From Bacteroidales bacterium (lineage in GTDB: Bacteria; Bacteroidota; Bacteroidia; Bacteroidales; ML635J-15): 64,000 bases of DNA. Below, one piece after another: positions 17,474-25,158 of this stretch (its first letter is position 1; every line of letters starts with the position of its first letter). Where the stretch lies: assembly GCA_017620015.1 (NCBI GenBank), contig JAFZRE010000014.1:1-64000 (forward strand), in the 5' to 3' direction. The position numbers and the translations under genes are program-made. A model generated the notes under the pieces. The model did not search any database and was not told the origin of the DNA. It saw only the letters and a program-made list of their open reading frames with translations.

Positions 17474-18445
17474 CTAAATCATCAACTTCAAAACATCCTC
17501 ATTAGTAATGCCGAGGAAATAATCCTCCGCATTTACTTTTGCAAGTTTTTCCGATATTGCCTTTTCTTCGTGTGGCAAACCAACCAGCAATCCTTCAAAA
17601 TCCGAAACATCCTTCTTTGCAAAGAAATCACCATAAATCTTGATTCCCGCAATAGTACCCTTCTCTATATTCAAATGAATTTCAAAATTTCCACCTGCTG
17701 TCCTTATCATCTTCGAATACGAATATTTAGGTGAATGTCCAAAATTCCAGTCCCAAGTCGAATACTTTTCATCACGAAGCTTTGTTATTGCAGCAATATC
17801 TTCGTCAGAAAATTCATAAATTTGACAATTGGGCTTTGTATCCATGATATGCTTCATTATCAAATCGCTAAACTGCAAAACAGTAAGCGGTTGTTTCAGA
17901 TGTTCGCTGATATTTGTCACACGCTTGCGCACCGATTTCACTGCCTTGTCCTCAAACTTCAACGGATTAACTTTCAGAGCATTTGACATATCAGTCATTG
18001 CCGTATCAAAAAGCAAAGTACCATGATGCAACATACGTCCGTTGCTCACACATTGCGCATTGCCCGAAAATTTACGGCCGTCAATCATAAGGTCGTTGCG
18101 ACCTTCGAAACGAGCATCAACGCCAAGACCGTTAAGCACTTCGAGTATAGGCTGCGTAAAAGTTCGGAAATTTCCAATACTATTGCTTTCACAAAAAGTA
18201 AAGTTCAAGTTCTGCAAATCGTGGAACACAGCCCCTCCTCCTGTGAGACGGCGAACCACCTTAATTCCTTTTTCCTTGACAAAATCGAGATTTATCTCGG
18301 CAAGCGAATTCTGGAATCGCCCCACAATAATCGCCGGCTCGTTGCGCCATAGCATAAAAATATCTTCAGAAAAATGAGTAAAAACATATTCCTCAACCGC
18401 CATATTGAAATAGGCATCGTTAGAAGTGTTGAATATACAAAGCAT
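17474..18445 (-). CDS. lplA: Lipoate--protein ligase
   Basis: 323 residues. It activates free lipoate with ATP and attaches it to E2 and H proteins. Visible: NMAVEEYVF at the N-terminus, RRLTGGGAVFHDLQNLNF near residue 70, the KFSGNAQ lysine motif, and HHGTLLFDT. A C-terminal accessory domain is present, so adenylation and transfer should both occur. ATG at 18445 chosen: 15 upstream codons lie in or before a TACTTTTG -7 element at about 18460, so cannot be translated. Confidence 0.94.
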   Translation of the reverse strand: MLCIFNTSNDAYFNMAVEEYVFTHFSEDIFMLWRNEPAIIVGRFQNSLAEINLDFVKEKGIKVVRRLTGGGAVFHDLQNLNFTFCESNSIGNFRTFTQPILEVLNGLGVDARFEGRNDLMIDGRKFSGNAQCVSNGRMLHHGTLLFDTAMTDMSNALKVNPLKFEDKAVKSVRKRVTNISEHLKQPLTVLQFSDLIMKHIMDTKPNCQIYEFSDEDIAAITKLRDEKYSTWDWNFGHSPKYSYSKMIRTAGGNFEIHLNIEKGTIAGIKIYGDFFAKKDVSDFEGLLVGLPHEEKAISEKLAKVNAEDYFLGITNEDVLKLMI

Positions 18446-18590
18446 AAGACAATTTTTACGCAAAAGTAAACAAAATTCGAACAAACACAAGTACCAAAGT
18501 TCAAAAATTATTTTTCATCCATCATCTAACTCTTTATAACTCAGCACGACAAAGCCACATTTTAAAATTTTAAACATTTTTTGAAATAAA

Positions 18591-18622
18591 TTTTGTCAGT
18601 TCCAAAATTTAACGTACCTTTG
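18591..18622 (+). promoter_or_regulatory. tRNA-Phe promoter
   Basis: TTTTG (18591-18595), 19-nt spacer, TACCTTTG (18615-18622), 17 bp before the tRNA. Textbook match to the phylum's vegetative promoter. Confidence 0.88.
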
Positions 18623-18639
18623 CAACCGCAAAAACGACT

Positions 18640-18712
18640 GGTACCTTAGCTCAGTTGGTAGAGCACAGGACTGAAAATCCTGGTGTCCCTGGTTCAATTC
18701 CAGGAGGTACCA
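18640..18712 (+). tRNA. tRNA-Phe (anticodon GAA)
   Basis: Acceptor stem GGTACCT / AGGTACC with discriminator A. D loop AGTTGGTAGA, anticodon stem-loop CAGGACTGAAAATCCTG, T arm CCTGG-TTCAATT-CCAGG. CCA not encoded. Confidence 0.96.
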
Positions 18713-18714
18713 CA

Positions 18715-18747
18715 AAAAGAGTTCGGAAATCCGAACTCTTTTGTTTT
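18715..18747 (+). terminator. tRNA-Phe terminator
   Basis: Stem aaaagagttcgga / tccgaactctttt followed by a T-rich run; lies directly after the tRNA. Confidence 0.9.
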
Positions 18748-18772
18748 TAATGACTTACACATTCTATATAAC

Positions 18773-19042
18773 ATGAAATTGGCACTCATATACCTTATAA
18801 TAATAAATATCATCGCAGACATTTTGTTCTGTACCGACAAGCACAGGGCAAAAAAGGACAAACGACGTGTCCCAGAATCAATACTTCACCTGTTTGAACT
18901 CATAGGTGCAATATTTACAATAATTCCGCTAATGTTCATAATCAGGCACAAGAACCAGAAATGGTCGTACAAGATAGTAAGTTTCATAATACTTGCATTG
19001 TGGATATTTTTTATTGCTGTTGCGCTCTATCGCTTAAACTAA
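18773..19042 (+). CDS. DUF1294 membrane protein
   Basis: 89 residues. Three hydrophobic segments with the DUF1294 pattern between the first two: DKHRAKKDKRRVPESILH, then IIRHKNQK. Small inner-membrane family of unknown function. ATG at 18773 is chosen because upstream in-frame codons run back into tRNA-Phe and its terminator. No close operon partner. Confidence 0.85.
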   Translation: MKLALIYLIIINIIADILFCTDKHRAKKDKRRVPESILHLFELIGAIFTIIPLMFIIRHKNQKWSYKIVSFIILALWIFFIAVALYRLN

Positions 19043-19110
19043 ATGATTAAATTTGCCGTCCAAATAATAAACTTGACTTTTTCAAGTTATATGTTCGGGA
19101 AAATATTTGA

Positions 19111-21093
19111 ATGAAAGTAGTAAAGTACATATCAATATTACTGATTGTCACGTTAATAGCGGCAACCGCAACGGCACAGGAAAAGAAACTGCGCCGCGCC
19201 GACGAGAGCTTCGAAGCCGAAGAATACTACAAGGCAATGGAAGAATACACCGCTATCTTGAAGAAAATCAAGAACAAGAACGACAAGATTGAAATCTACT
19301 ACAAGATTGGCGAATGCTACTATATGTCGGGATACTACAAGAAAGCTCGCTCCCCATACAAGCGTGCTGCCAAGTCGAAAGGCTATGAAGTGCCAGCCAA
19401 AAACCGCCTTGCTGAAATAGAAATCCAGGAAGACAATTTCGAAGCTGCACTAGAATTATACAACCAAGTATTAGAAATAAAGCCCAACGACACCATTGCA
19501 CGCAAAGGCATAGAGTCGGCAAACTGGGCTATCGAGCAGACAAAGAAGCCAACCCGCTGGGTTATCGAAAAGGCCAAGCACCTTAACTCCAAGGCCAACG
19601 ACTTCTGCCCCAGCATCGATGAAAAAGACGGGTTCGACCACATTTATTTCAGTTCTACGCGCGAAGAATCCAAGGGCAAGAAACTCAGCGGAATCACAGG
19701 CACTAAGTTTTCCGACCTCTTCGTTACCAAACTCGACAGACACGGCAAGTGGGAAGACGTAACCGCACTCGACTCGCTAAATACACGCTTCGATGAAGGT
19801 TCTCCTTGTATTTTCGACCAGGGACGCAAATTCTACTATACTTCTTGCATCGCAGAAAAAGGCAAGAATACTGGTTGCCAAATATATGAAGCACAAAAGG
19901 TTGAAGGAGAATGGATGAACCCGGCAAACCTCGGAATAGTTTCCGACTCGCTATCGATTGGTCACCCGACGGTATCTCCCGATGGAAGCATAATCTACTT
20001 CTCTGCCCGTCTCGACGGTGGATATGGTGGTGCCGACCTGTGGTACTCTGAAAAAGCGGGTTCGGAATGGACAAAGCCCAAGAACATGGGTCCTGCCATA
20101 AATTCCGCAGGAGACGAACTTTTCCCATACATGCGAAACGACACCACATTGTTCTATTCAAGCACCAAACATCCGACAATGGGCGGTCTCGACATATTTG
20201 TTGCCTACAAGGATGAAAACGAACGCTGGCACTCACAGAACATGGGCTATCCATTCAGCAGCAACGGCAATGACTTCGGAATCTACTACTACAAGAACGA
20301 AAACAAAGGTTATTTCACATCTGACCGCAAAGGTTCCAAGGGCGAAGACATATATTTCTTCGAGATGCCACCTCTGGAATTCAAACTTAAAGGCACTGTT
20401 CACGATGCCGACACCAAGGCTCTCATCGATTCAAGTCTCGTAACCCTCTATGGCAGCGACGGTTCAATGTTCCGCGATACTATAATCGTTGCAAACAAGA
20501 AAGAAACTTTTGGGTTCAAGCTGAAAGCAAAAACCGACTATGTCTTCGTTGTCACCAAGGATGGATATTTCAACGGAAGGTCAAGGTTCTCAACCGATTC
20601 GCTCGAGTTCAACAAGACTTTCGAATACGACATACTTCTTGAAACACTCAACAAGACTATTGAAATACCGAACATCGAATTTGCATTCGGACGCTGGGAA
20701 CTTACCGAACCATCAAAGGCAATCCTCGACAGCACAATCCGCATAATGGTCGAAAATCCAAACATTGTAATTGAACTTTCGGCACACACCGATATGGTTG
20801 GTTCCGACCAGAGCAATATGGAACTTAGCCAGAAACGTGCAAATTCGGTTACCTCCTATTTCGAATCGAAAGGTATTCCAGCAGCTCGAATGGTTGCAAA
20901 AGGCTATGGCGAAAGCAAGCCAAAGGTCATAACCAAATACGACCCCACCTACCCTTTCTTGCCCAAAGGCTCGGTGTTGAACGAAAGTTTCATAAACTCA
21001 CTTACCAAGGACCAACAAGAAGTCGCCAACCAGCAAAACCGTAGAATCGAAATGAGAGTTCTGTCGAACGACTATGTACCAAGTCTGGATTAA
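19111..21093 (+). CDS. porE: PorE-like T9SS component (TPR, propeller, OmpA)
   Basis: 660 residues. Domain order: cleavable signal peptide (ends ATAQ, about residue 22); TPR repeats 25-145; WD40-like (PD40) propeller 165-420 with blades such as GHPTVSPDGSIIYFSARLDG; a carboxypeptidase-regulatory-like beta domain 425-525; and an OmpA C-terminal peptidoglycan-binding domain 535-660 (ELSAHTDMVGS, LSQKRANSV, GYGESKP). This is the domain order described for PorE (PG1058) of Porphyromonas gingivalis, a periplasmic T9SS protein tying the secretion apparatus to the cell wall. The four T9SS cargo genes in the window fit. Other OmpA/PD40 proteins exist in this phylum, so the symbol is tentative. Confidence 0.8.
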   Translation: MKVVKYISILLIVTLIAATATAQEKKLRRADESFEAEEYYKAMEEYTAILKKIKNKNDKIEIYYKIGECYYMSGYYKKARSPYKRAAKSKGYEVPAKNRLAEIEIQEDNFEAALELYNQVLEIKPNDTIARKGIESANWAIEQTKKPTRWVIEKAKHLNSKANDFCPSIDEKDGFDHIYFSSTREESKGKKLSGITGTKFSDLFVTKLDRHGKWEDVTALDSLNTRFDEGSPCIFDQGRKFYYTSCIAEKGKNTGCQIYEAQKVEGEWMNPANLGIVSDSLSIGHPTVSPDGSIIYFSARLDGGYGGADLWYSEKAGSEWTKPKNMGPAINSAGDELFPYMRNDTTLFYSSTKHPTMGGLDIFVAYKDENERWHSQNMGYPFSSNGNDFGIYYYKNENKGYFTSDRKGSKGEDIYFFEMPPLEFKLKGTVHDADTKALIDSSLVTLYGSDGSMFRDTIIVANKKETFGFKLKAKTDYVFVVTKDGYFNGRSRFSTDSLEFNKTFEYDILLETLNKTIEIPNIEFAFGRWELTEPSKAILDSTIRIMVENPNIVIELSAHTDMVGSDQSNMELSQKRANSVTSYFESKGIPAARMVAKGYGESKPKVITKYDPTYPFLPKGSVLNESFINSLTKDQQEVANQQNRRIEMRVLSNDYVPSLD

Positions 21094-21193
21094 AATTGAG
21101 TTCTACAACAACAATTACCCAAAAATATTTTAACTTTGTATCATAGTTGCTTCAAAAGGAAAGCATATTGATACTGAATTTAATTAATTGTAT

Positions 21194-23266
21194 ATGAAAG
21201 GCTTAACAAAACTAATGTTCGTTATGATTAGCGGAAGTTTAATCGTGTCTTCGTGCACGGAAAAGAAAGAAGAAACAAAAACTATTGAAGAACAAGAATT
21301 CCAATGGCAAATTGACCAGTTCGACGACATCAAGGTAATGCGCTACCAGGTGCCCGACTGGGACTCGTTGACTTTGCAACAGAAACAGTTCGTATATTAT
21401 CTGGCCGAAGCCACCTACTGGGGACGCGACATCCTCTACGACCAGTTTTTCAAGTACAACCTTATGATTCGCAACACTTTGGAAGGCATTTACACCACCT
21501 ACGAAGGCGACAAGGAATGCGACGACTGGAAAAACTTCGAGATATATCTTAAGAAGGTATGGTTCGCAAACGGCATCCATCACCACTATTCCAACGACAA
21601 ATTCACGCCGATGTTCTCAGAAGAATACTTCAGGAATCTGCTTGAACAGTCGAAGGACGGCTACATTGCTCTCAACTACACCGAAGGCATGGACAAGAAC
21701 GAGTTTACAGACCTGCTCTGCGACATAATATTCAATCCAGACAAATACCAGAGCAAGAACAATACTGCCGAGGGCGTTGACATCATCGCGCAGTCATGCA
21801 ACAACTTCTACGAGAACCTTACCGCAAAGGAAGTCGAAGACTACTATAACAAGATGCAGGTTCCCGACACCGCAAGACCAATTTCGAAAGGTCTGAACTC
21901 GAAACTGATAAAGACTGCCGATGGCGGAAATATTGTGGAACGCACCTACAAGATTGGCGGTATGTATAGCGAAACCATCGAAAAGATTGTCGAGAACCTT
22001 GAAAAGGCAATCGAATTTGCTGAAAGCGATGTTCAGAAAGCAGAACTTCGCAAGTTGATTGAATACTATAATACCGGTGACCTCACAACCTGGGACGAAT
22101 ACAATGTGATGTGGGCAGAAAATACCGACCCGCGCGTTGACTACGTAAACGGCTTCATCGAAAACTACGGCGACCCTCTGGGACTTAAAGCTACCTGGGA
22201 AGCAATTGTTGACTTCAAGGACATCGAGGCAACCAAGATGACCAAGCTCATCAGCGAAAACGCACAGTGGTTCGAGGACAACAGCCCTGTTGACAAGCGT
22301 TTCAAGAAGGAAAAGGTAAAGGGTGTTTCGGCAAAAGCTATCAATGTTGTTGCACTCGGTGGCGACTGCTTCCCTGCCCCGCCAATCGGAATCAACCTGC
22401 CTAACGCCGACTGGATTCGCAAGGACCACGGCTCGAAGTCGGTAACAATTACCAACCTCACCTACGCCTACGACCAGGCAGCTTTGCAGCGCGGAGGAAG
22501 CCTTGAGGAATTTGCTGCCAGCGAAGAGGAAATTGCAAGGGCTAAGAAGTACAGCTCTGTAACCGACAACCTTCACACCGACCTTCACGAATGCCTTGGA
22601 CACGGTAGCGGTCAGCTTTTGCCCGACACCGACCCAAATGCGCTCAAGGAACATTCATCGACATTGGAAGAAGCTCGTGCCGACCTCTTCGGTCTTTACT
22701 ACCTTGCCGACGACAAGATGGTTGAACTCGGACTTTTGCCCGACAAGGAAGCATATAAGGCTGAATATGACGGCTATATCCGCAACGGACTTATCACTCA
22801 GTTGACCCGCATACTCGAAGGCAAGAACATCGAGGAAGCCCACATGCGCAACCGTGCGCTCATTTCGCGCTGGTGCTACGAAAACGGCAAGGACGACAAT
22901 GTGATTGAAATGTTCAAGAAGGACGGGAAAACATACGTTAAGATTAACGACTACAAGAAGTTGCGTGAACTCTTTGGAACTTTGCTTGCCGAAATTCAGC
23001 GAATAAAGTCGGAAGGCGACTATGCAGCAGGTGCAGCAATGGTAGAGAAATATGCCGTGAAGGTTGACCCCGAATTGCACAAGGAAGTGCTTGAACGCTA
23101 CCGTGCATTGAATCTTGCACCATACGGAGGCTTTGTAAATCCGAAGCTTACGCAGGTATTCGACGACAAGGGCAACTTAAAGGACATTGAAATCTCCTAC
23201 CCCGACAACTTTGCAGAACAGATGCTTTGGTTGAGTAAGAACTATTCGATAAAGCCGAAGTTCTAA
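21194..23266 (+). CDS. M49 family dipeptidyl-peptidase III-like lipoprotein
   Basis: 690 residues. Lipoprotein signal with VSSC (Cys21). Zinc site HECLGH at about residue 465 (the HExxxH motif special to M49) and EEARAD at about 493 giving the third ligand. DPP III removes dipeptides from peptide N-termini; Bacteroidota have this lipoprotein form, so it probably acts in the periplasm or at the outer membrane. ATG at 21194 is preferred over a TTG two codons upstream. Together with the M13 enzyme at 8166 it would finish peptides made by the secreted endoproteases (inference). Confidence 0.92.
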   Translation: MKGLTKLMFVMISGSLIVSSCTEKKEETKTIEEQEFQWQIDQFDDIKVMRYQVPDWDSLTLQQKQFVYYLAEATYWGRDILYDQFFKYNLMIRNTLEGIYTTYEGDKECDDWKNFEIYLKKVWFANGIHHHYSNDKFTPMFSEEYFRNLLEQSKDGYIALNYTEGMDKNEFTDLLCDIIFNPDKYQSKNNTAEGVDIIAQSCNNFYENLTAKEVEDYYNKMQVPDTARPISKGLNSKLIKTADGGNIVERTYKIGGMYSETIEKIVENLEKAIEFAESDVQKAELRKLIEYYNTGDLTTWDEYNVMWAENTDPRVDYVNGFIENYGDPLGLKATWEAIVDFKDIEATKMTKLISENAQWFEDNSPVDKRFKKEKVKGVSAKAINVVALGGDCFPAPPIGINLPNADWIRKDHGSKSVTITNLTYAYDQAALQRGGSLEEFAASEEEIARAKKYSSVTDNLHTDLHECLGHGSGQLLPDTDPNALKEHSSTLEEARADLFGLYYLADDKMVELGLLPDKEAYKAEYDGYIRNGLITQLTRILEGKNIEEAHMRNRALISRWCYENGKDDNVIEMFKKDGKTYVKINDYKKLRELFGTLLAEIQRIKSEGDYAAGAAMVEKYAVKVDPELHKEVLERYRALNLAPYGGFVNPKLTQVFDDKGNLKDIEISYPDNFAEQMLWLSKNYSIKPKF

Positions 23267-23282
23267 AAACATAATAAGAAAC

Positions 23283-23338
23283 AAAACGTGGTTCGTCATC
23301 CTGAACTTGTTTCAGGATCTGGAACCACGTTTTTTTTG
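23283..23338 (+). terminator. Terminator carrying a nested palindrome
   Basis: Outer stem aaaacgtggttc / gaaccacgtttt with T8 tail. The loop is itself a palindrome, tcatcctgaacttgtttcag followed by gat. The same inner sequence is found in the terminator at 36725-36780 inside an unrelated outer stem. Confidence 0.88.
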
Positions 23339-23436
23339 CAACGTTGTTTGTCAGATTTGCAACCTTTAGCTCGCTGCTTAATGCAGCAATCTGACAAAAC
23401 CGAATATGAGCATTTGCAATGCATTTCTCAACAACC

Positions 23437-23468
23437 TTTTGTCGTACCAACTATATTCAGTACCTTTG
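23437..23468 (+). promoter_or_regulatory. Promoter of HAD phosphatase gene
   Basis: TTTTG (23437-23441), 19-nt spacer, TACCTTTG (23461-23468). Confidence 0.85.
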
Positions 23469-23487
23469 CATCCTCAAAATTACAACA

Positions 23488-24138
23488 ATGACAAAACTCA
23501 TAATATTCGACCTCGACGGCACACTGCTCAACACCATCGGTGACCTTACAAACGCCTGCAACTACGTATTGCAGCAACACGGTTTTCCGCTTCACACACA
23601 CGACGAATACCGCTATTTTATCGGTTCTGGAATACGCAGGCTCATAAGGCTTGCCTTGCCCGAAGAATACCGTGCCGACGACGATTTCTGCCGCCGGATA
23701 TTAGATGAGTTCATCGTCCGCTACAACGAACACCTGCACGAAGAAACCTGTCCCTACGAAGGCATAATTACACTGCTGAAACAACTGAATGCAAAAGGGA
23801 TAAACATAGCAGTGGCATCTAACAAATATCAGGAAGGCGTCGATGCCGTTGTAAACTTTTACTTCCCCGACATCAAGTTTGTAGCGACTATTGGCACAGG
23901 ACCGGAAGTTCCCACAAAACCCGACCCGACTATTGTAAACAAGATTATAGAAATATGTCCCGCCGAGAAAAACGAAATCCTGTATCTCGGCGATTCCAAC
24001 GTCGATATGGTAACTGCAAAAAATGCAGGACTTACCGCCATCGGCGTACTTTGGGGATTTAGAACGAAGAAGGAACTTATTGAATCGGGAGCGGACATTA
24101 CAATTGAAAAGCCCGAAGATATTTGGCGTTATATATAA
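23488..24138 (+). CDS. HAD-family phosphatase, phosphoglycolate phosphatase-like
   Basis: 216 residues. HAD motif I IFDLDGTLLNT at the N-terminus, motif II VASNK near residue 111, the conserved Lys in TKPDP, and motif IV YLGDSNVDMVTAKNAG. A helical cap of subfamily I lies between motifs I and II. Closest to Gph-like phosphatases, but substrate cannot be fixed by sequence. Start at 23488 follows the promoter; an upstream in-frame ATG (23419) lies before it. Confidence 0.88.
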   Translation: MTKLIIFDLDGTLLNTIGDLTNACNYVLQQHGFPLHTHDEYRYFIGSGIRRLIRLALPEEYRADDDFCRRILDEFIVRYNEHLHEETCPYEGIITLLKQLNAKGINIAVASNKYQEGVDAVVNFYFPDIKFVATIGTGPEVPTKPDPTIVNKIIEICPAEKNEILYLGDSNVDMVTAKNAGLTAIGVLWGFRTKKELIESGADITIEKPEDIWRYI

Positions 24139-24154
24139 CAATAATCCCCAAAAT

Positions 24155-24323
24155 GTCATTCCACAAAGCAGAACGAACCAACTAAGGAACGTGTTGTGTG
24201 AGTTCGCTTATGCGGAATCTCCTTTAAAAACGCATTCTACTACTAATTAAGAGATTCCGCATAGCCGAACATTACAACGCTCCACATTCTGTATCGCGTG
24301 TACGTTCAGGCTTGCGGAATGAC
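24155..24323 (+). repeat. 169-bp intergenic repeat, copy A
   Basis: Bounded by gtcattcc and cggaatgac (inverted). Homologous to the reverse complement of 41333-41543. Shared blocks include agaacgaac, taaggaacgt, gtgagttc.cttat.cggaa, and later gtatcgcgtgt. No open reading frame is conserved. Confidence 0.8.
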
Positions 24324-24337
24324 GGTTCAATATCCAA

Positions 24338-24378
24338 CAACAAAAATGGCGGTTGCAAAGCAATCGCCATTTTTGTTG
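24338..24378. terminator. Bidirectional terminator between HAD gene and hsp20
   Basis: Perfect 14-bp stem caacaaaaatggcg / cgccatttttgttg with a 13-nt loop. T-rich on both strands, so it can serve both converging genes. Confidence 0.85.
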
Positions 24379-24396
24379 CTATAAAACGGAATACAA

Positions 24397-24861
24397 TTAT
24401 TGAATTGCAATCTGCCGTGTTGCAGGAGCCTTGTTGACGACTTCCTTCTTTGGCAAGTCGATGTTCAGGACACCGTGTTCCATTTTTGCGCCAATCTTTT
24501 CAATTTCAACATCTTCGGGGATTACAAAACTCTGCGAGTACGAAGCGTATGAGAACTCACGGCGCAACCAAGTTCCGTGCTTTTCGTCCTTGTCGTTTTT
24601 CTCCTCTTTCTTGTCGTTCTTCTCCAGTGAGATTACGAGTTCGTTGTTCTCGTTGATACTCAACTTAAAGTCATCCTTTGTCATACCTGGTGCGGCAATC
24701 TGGATGTCGTAATTCTTTTCGGTTTCCTTGATGTTTACCGCAGGTGTTGCGAACTGCCTGCTGACAGGAACGCCCATAAAATCATCGCTGAAGAAGTCTT
24801 CGAAAATTGACGGAAGCCATACATTCTGGTTTCTTCTTGAATTTCTAACTGATGGTAACAT
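24397..24861 (-). CDS. Hsp20/alpha-crystallin small heat-shock protein
   Basis: 154 residues. ATP-independent holdase. Alpha-crystallin domain from about residue 38: TPAVNIKETEKNYDIQI, PGMTKDDFKLSI, then HGVLNIDLPKK. The C-terminal TRQIAIQ carries the I-x-I motif used in oligomer assembly. A charged Lys/Glu loop (KNDKKEEKNDKDEK) interrupts the domain. Start at 24861 is supported by a strong Shine-Dalgarno ggagg 9 bp upstream, rare in this window; the upstream in-frame codons precede it. Confidence 0.95.
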   Translation of the reverse strand: MLPSVRNSRRNQNVWLPSIFEDFFSDDFMGVPVSRQFATPAVNIKETEKNYDIQIAAPGMTKDDFKLSINENNELVISLEKNDKKEEKNDKDEKHGTWLRREFSYASYSQSFVIPEDVEIEKIGAKMEHGVLNIDLPKKEVVNKAPATRQIAIQ

Positions 24862-24972
24862 AATTAAAACCTCCAATAATTTAGTTAATTTTCTTTGTTT
24901 CGCCTGCCACTTTTGCAGGTTCGATTGCGTATATAACAAAGGATATACCAACGCCACTAAACCACATAAACC

Positions 24973-24989
24973 ACTGACACCAAGTCAGT
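24973..24989. promoter_or_regulatory. Candidate operator upstream of hsp20
   Basis: Perfect 6-bp inverted repeat ACTGAC-ACCAA-GTCAGT, about 110 bp before the hsp20 start. It could bind a heat-shock regulator; no partner regulator is visible here. Confidence 0.4.
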
Positions 24990-25052
24990 TATATAAGACA
25001 TTTTTGCAGATTCAGATTGCTTCATATGACAAAATAGCAGATATTTAGATAT

Positions 25053-25087
25053 AATAGTAGCGGGGCAATTATTGCTCCGCTACTATT
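25053..25087. terminator. Long hairpin downstream of the SudB/GltD gene
   Basis: Stem aatagtagcggggcaat / attgctccgctactatt, perfect but for one G-U pair. Sits 70 bp past the stop of the minus-strand reductase gene. No strong T run, so termination is likely but not certain. Confidence 0.55.
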
Positions 25088-25158
25088 AATTATTTATTGT
25101 CAATTTGCGGACGTTGCTCGCAACGTCGCTACAATTGTCCATTATAAATTGTCAATTA
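25088..25158 (-). repeat. Composite intergenic repeat, copy 1 (partial)
   Basis: On the minus strand this carries tgtagcgacgttgcgagcaa followed by AT-rich caattatcaattg-type units. It matches part of 27445-27658 (tgtagcgacgtggcacgccg there). The gtttcta module is missing. Confidence 0.6.

Noticed and set aside
18683..18772. Extended N-terminus for the DUF1294 gene
   Set aside because: These codons overlap tRNA-Phe and its terminator, and the first hydrophobic segment starts right at the ATG of 18773.
21794..22654. 286-codon minus-strand frame opposite the M49 peptidase
   Set aside because: Antisense shadow of a gene with an intact zinc site; no family resemblance.
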